Shown in pieces: positions 60,422-64,000 of a stretch of DNA of 64,000 nucleotides (position 1 is the first letter of the stretch; the number at the start of each line of letters is the position of its first letter). Both the position numbers and the translations under genes were made by a program. The DNA lies in the NCBI GenBank assembly GCA_007361935.1, contig CP041667.1, forward strand, positions 2,012,501 through 2,076,500. Direction: 5' to 3'. Origin of the DNA: Lachnospiraceae bacterium KGMB03038. GTDB lineage: Bacteria; Bacillota; Clostridia; Lachnospirales; Lachnospiraceae. The notes beneath the pieces are model-generated. The model ran no database searches and had not been told where the DNA came from. It saw only the letters and a program-made list of their open reading frames with translations.

Positions 60422-62674
60422 TTACATCTTATCGTGGCAGGTTCTTGCGATCACATCCATCTGCTGTTCCCTGGTCAGGTCGATGAATTTTACCGCGTAT
60501 CCCGATACCCGGATGGTAAAATTGGCGTACTCTGGTTTCTCTGGATGTGCCATTGCATCCTTTAATTTTTCAATCCCAAACACATTTACATTTAAGTGAT
60601 GGGCGCCCTGGCAAAAATAACCGTCCAGAATCTGGACCAGATGGTTTTTCCGTTCTTCGTCATCCTGCCCCAGGGCTCCGGGACTGATGGTCTGGGTGTT
60701 GGAAATCCCATCCAGCGCCAGCTCATAAGGCAGCTTAGCCACCGAGTTCAAAGAAGCCAAAAGCCCGCTTTTCTCTGCCCCATAAGAAGGATTTGCTCCC
60801 GGCGCCAGCGGTTCTCCCGCCTTTCTTCCATCTGGCAGAGAGCCGGTAGCCTTTCCATAGACCACATTGGAAGTGATCGTCAGGATAGAAGTAGTCGGCT
60901 CTGAATTGCGGTAGGTGTGGCATTTCTTTAACTTGTGCATAAACGTTTTCAAAAGCCATACAGCAATGTCATCCGCCCGGTCATCGTCATTTCCATATCT
61001 TGGGAAATCTCCCTCTGTCTCAAAGTCCACCGCAAGCCCATCGGCGTCACGGATGACTTTGACCTTGGCGTATTTGATCGCGCTCAGCGAATCCACTACG
61101 TGGGAGAAACCCGCGATCCCGGTGGCGAAGGTCCGGCGCACGTTTGTGTCGATCAGGGCCATCTCCGCCGCTTCATAATTATATTTATCGTGCATATAAT
61201 GGATCATATTCAAAGTATCCACGTACAGTTTGGACAGCCACTCCATCATTGCATCATACCGTTCCATCACCTCGTCATAATCCAGATACTCCGAAGTGAT
61301 CGGCCGGTAAGCCGGGCCCACCTGCTCTCTGGTCTTTACATCGATGCCCCCGTTGATCGCGTACAGCAGGCATTTTGCCAAATTGGCCCTGGCGCCAAAG
61401 AACTGCATCTCTTTCCCTGTCTGGGTGGCAGATACACAGCAGCAGATGGAATAGTCGTCGCCCCATACCGGACGCATCACATCATCATTTTCATATTGGA
61501 TGGAACTGGTGGTCACCGAGATGAGAGCCGCGTATTTCTTAAAGGGTTCCGGCAGTCTGGAGGAATAAAGGACTGTCAGGTTTGGTTCCGGCGAGGGGCC
61601 CATGTTCTCCAGAGTATGCAGGAAGCGAAAGTCTGTCTTGGTCACCATGGAACGGCCATCCTGCCCCAGGCCCGCCACTTCCAGAGTCGCCCATACCGGG
61701 TCGCCGGAAAAAAGCTCGTTGTAAGAGGGGATCCGGGCAAATTTGACCATTCTGAACTTCATGACCAGGTGGTCGATCAGTTCCTGGGCCTCTCTTTCTG
61801 TAAGGGTACCGTTTTCTAAATCTCTTTGGATATAAATATCCAGAAAGGTAGAGATCCGTCCCACGCTCATAGCCGCTCCATTCTGGGTCTTAATGGCCGC
61901 AAGATATCCAAAATACAGCCACTGCACCGCCTCTTTCGCGTTCTGGGCCGGTTTTGAGATGTCATAGCCATAGATCTGGGCCATTTCCTTCATCTGCTTG
62001 AGCGCCCGGATCTGATCCGCGATCTCTTCTCTCAGCCGGAAATCCGTACCTTTCATTCCATGGCGCTCTCCCTGGATGAAGTCCTGTTCCTTCTTCTCGA
62101 TCAGATAGTCGATGCCATAAAGCGCCACCCTCCGGTAGTCTCCTACGATCCGGCCCCTTCCGTAGGTATCCGGCAGACCGGTAATGATCTTATTATGCCG
62201 GGCCTTTTTCATCTCCGGCGTATAAATATCAAAAACCCCCTGGTTATGGGTCTTGTGGTATTTCGTAAAAATCTCATGCAGTTTCGGACTTGGCGTATAG
62301 CCGTAAGTGGTGCAGGCCTGCTCTGCCATATTGATCCCGCCATAGGGCATAAAAGCTCGTTTCAGCGGCTTGTCCGTCTGAAGGCCCACCACCTGTTCTA
62401 AATCTTTCAGATCCTCCTTGATATAGCCAGGGCCGTAGGATGTAAGGCCAGAGACCACTTCCGTCTCCATATCCAGGACTCCACCCTTTTCCCGCTCTTG
62501 CTTCTGAAGTTTCTGCAGCTCTCCCCAAAGCAGGTCTGTAGCTTCTGTAGAGCCCTCCAGGAATTGTTCGTCTCCATCATAGGGTGTATAATTCATCTGG
62601 ATGAAATCTCTCACATTCACATCATCTTTCCAAAGTCTTCCCTGAAAGCCATTCCATTGTTCAAATTGTGTCAT
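60422..62674 (-). CDS. pflB: Formate acetyltransferase (pyruvate formate-lyase)
   Basis: 750 residues from ATG 62674 (MTQFEQWNGFQGR, AAAGGAG); an upstream seven-codon extension lacks a site. Active-site cysteines lie in ICCCVSATQTG and the radical glycine is G725 in RVSGYAVKF. Converts pyruvate and CoA to acetyl-CoA and formate under anaerobiosis. Confidence 0.97.
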   Translation of the reverse strand: MTQFEQWNGFQGRLWKDDVNVRDFIQMNYTPYDGDEQFLEGSTEATDLLWGELQKLQKQEREKGGVLDMETEVVSGLTSYGPGYIKEDLKDLEQVVGLQTDKPLKRAFMPYGGINMAEQACTTYGYTPSPKLHEIFTKYHKTHNQGVFDIYTPEMKKARHNKIITGLPDTYGRGRIVGDYRRVALYGIDYLIEKKEQDFIQGERHGMKGTDFRLREEIADQIRALKQMKEMAQIYGYDISKPAQNAKEAVQWLYFGYLAAIKTQNGAAMSVGRISTFLDIYIQRDLENGTLTEREAQELIDHLVMKFRMVKFARIPSYNELFSGDPVWATLEVAGLGQDGRSMVTKTDFRFLHTLENMGPSPEPNLTVLYSSRLPEPFKKYAALISVTTSSIQYENDDVMRPVWGDDYSICCCVSATQTGKEMQFFGARANLAKCLLYAINGGIDVKTREQVGPAYRPITSEYLDYDEVMERYDAMMEWLSKLYVDTLNMIHYMHDKYNYEAAEMALIDTNVRRTFATGIAGFSHVVDSLSAIKYAKVKVIRDADGLAVDFETEGDFPRYGNDDDRADDIAVWLLKTFMHKLKKCHTYRNSEPTTSILTITSNVVYGKATGSLPDGRKAGEPLAPGANPSYGAEKSGLLASLNSVAKLPYELALDGISNTQTISPGALGQDDEERKNHLVQILDGYFCQGAHHLNVNVFGIEKLKDAMAHPEKPEYANFTIRVSGYAVKFIDLTREQQMDVIARTCHDKM

Positions 62675-62833
62675 AACGATCGATCTCCTTTCCAAGAATT
62701 CTTTCTTTCCTCCCCTAGGATAACACCCAGCCGATCAAATCACAATATATTTATTGAAAATAGGTATCATTTTCGTTTATGTACGTGATTTTATACAATG
62801 CCATGACACAAAAATTCTAGAAAAGCGTCAAAT

Positions 62834-62912
62834 GGGTACAGGGCTTGGCGCGTTTTGGTACACCCCAAACGTCAATTGGGGACGTAGCCTTTTTTAACTT
62901 TACTACGTCCCC
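62834..62912. repeat. 77-bp intergenic repeat, copy C
   Basis: Two GGTACA motifs, then GGGGACGTAG (62878-62887) / CTACGTCCCC (62903-62912), a 10-bp inverted repeat. It ends 6 bp from the glgP stop. The rest of the 62675-62917 gap is AT-rich and should hold the pflB promoter, which I could not place with confidence. Confidence 0.8.
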
Positions 62913-62917
62913 AATGA

Positions 62918-64000
62918 TTACAGCTTCCAGATATCCCTGTTATATTCCGCAATCGTCCTGTCGGATGAGAAATATCCCGCTTTCGCGATATTCACCAGCA
63001 TTTTCTTTGCCCAGGCTGTACGGTCTTCATATCCCGCATATGCCTGTTCTTTTGCCTTGATATAGTCTTTCACATCCAGCAGTGTCATGAACCAGTCTTT
63101 CTGGATCAGCTCCGCATGGATCTTCAACAGATGGTATGGATCTCCGATCCGCATCATTTCCGGGCTGATGATGAAGTTGATCCACTCCCGGATCTGTTCG
63201 TCATTGATATAATAATCTGCCGCCCGGTAATCGCCATTGGCGTAATGTCGGATGACCTCCTCGCTGGAAGCTCCGAAGATATAAATGTTCTCATCTCCTA
63301 CCAACTGATGGATCTCTACATTGGCTCCGTCTTCTGTTCCCAATGTTACCGCTCCGTTCAGCATGAATTTCATATTACCGGTTCCGGAGGCTTCTTTTGA
63401 GGCCAGTGATATCTGCTCGGAAATATCGCAGGCCGGAATCAGATGTTCCGCCAAAGTCACGTTATAGTTTTCTACCATGACCACCTTCAGATACGGAGAT
63501 ACTTCCGGATCGTTGTCGATCAGTTCCTGCAGACACAGGATCAAATGAATGATATCTTTGGCGATCTCATACGCAGGCGCCGCCTTGGCCCCAAAGATCA
63601 TGGTAATCGGCCTGGCCGGCTTCTTCCCGCTCTTGATCTCCAGATATTTGGCGATCACTGACAGCACATTCATCTGCTGCCGCTTGTACTCATGAAGCCG
63701 CTTTACTTGAATGTCGAAGATAGAATCCGGATTCAATTCGACTCCCTGTGTCTTTTTCAAATATTCTGCCAGCTCTGCTTTTTTCTGATGTTTTACTTCC
63801 AGCAGAGACTGAAGCGCTTCCTGGTCTTCCTTATGGGCAAGCAGCCCTTCCAGCGCAAGAGCGTCTTTTCGGAAATCGCCTTCCACATAGTGGTCCAGCC
63901 ATGCTACCAGCTCCCGGTTGCAGTACAGCAGCCACCGGCGGAATGTGATTCCGTTTGTCTTATTGTTGAATTTCTCCGGGTAAATGTCATAAAATGGCTT
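62918..64000 (-). CDS. glgP: Glycogen/starch/alpha-glucan phosphorylase, C-terminal part
   Basis: The open frame runs off the window edge, so about 360 C-terminal residues are visible. NKTNGITFRRWL, FDIQVKRLHEYKRQQMN and the PLP-binding block EASGTGNMKFMLNGAVTLGT are diagnostic. Releases glucose-1-phosphate from glycogen. The 5' part lies beyond 64000. Confidence 0.95.
   Translation of the reverse strand, partial: KPFYDIYPEKFNNKTNGITFRRWLLYCNRELVAWLDHYVEGDFRKDALALEGLLAHKEDQEALQSLLEVKHQKKAELAEYLKKTQGVELNPDSIFDIQVKRLHEYKRQQMNVLSVIAKYLEIKSGKKPARPITMIFGAKAAPAYEIAKDIIHLILCLQELIDNDPEVSPYLKVVMVENYNVTLAEHLIPACDISEQISLASKEASGTGNMKFMLNGAVTLGTEDGANVEIHQLVGDENIYIFGASSEEVIRHYANGDYRAADYYINDEQIREWINFIISPEMMRIGDPYHLLKIHAELIQKDWFMTLLDVKDYIKAKEQAYAGYEDRTAWAKKMLVNIAKAGYFSSDRTIAEYNRDIWKL

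Overview
The window looks like chromosomal DNA of a spore-forming gut Clostridia, most likely a member of Lachnospiraceae. The reasons are the gene set (spoIVA, GGGtGRT protein with its NifU-like partner, DUF815 ATPase, DUF512 radical-SAM-like protein beside der, pflBA, class A RNase P RNA, an RqcH homologue), the moderate GC content and Firmicutes-type Shine-Dalgarno sites. This is inference from content; no marker gene fixes the genus.

Layout. 1-3.4 kb: a radical SAM start, a membrane protein, DegV, and a YolD / Y-family polymerase pair behind a LexA box. 3.46-5.39 kb: the wreck of a LysR-type gene, cut by an IS256-like element (3532-4896) with a clean 8-bp target duplication. 5.37-16.78 kb: an accessory island between two 24-bp direct repeats. 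It carries a PHP-SMC type (TrlF-like) ATPase, a damaged Tn916-type integrase, three tandem excisionase-like genes, a TetR regulator with an ABC exporter, decayed Tn916 orf7/orf8 homologues, a second IS256-like copy with a nonsense mutation, and an intact two-gene operon of a SIR2-like protein with a small membrane protein. 16.8-18.7 kb: broken genes, a Fic protein with its own operator-like repeats, and a small membrane ORF.

From 18.7 kb onward the DNA is ordinary core genome. It holds GGGtGRT/NifU; two tandem acetyltransferase-TM-extracellular domain fusions; the run yicC-gmk-rpoZ-rimO-pgsA-cinA; rqcH; pheA; a pyrBI operon with a translated leader; rnpB; rnhA; mogA; spoIVA; gpsA-plsY-der-DUF512; prs; a polysaccharide deacetylase; leuB-ilvD-ilvB-serC-serA; a nucleoside salvage operon udp-deoD-(small ORF)-cdd; a feoA-feoB fusion; pflB-pflA; and the 3' part of glgP. 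A roughly 77-bp repeat family occurs three times, each time at the 3' end of a gene.

The most interesting parts are the likely defence genes. In the island the mobility genes are decaying, while the PHP-ATPase and the SIR2-like/TM operon keep their reading frames and catalytic residues. This suggests selection for the cargo rather than for movement. Other points of interest are the translated U-rich leader upstream of pyrB, the GNAT-TM-RsiV-like paralogues, and a 42-codon gene fused by start/stop overlaps between deoD and cdd.
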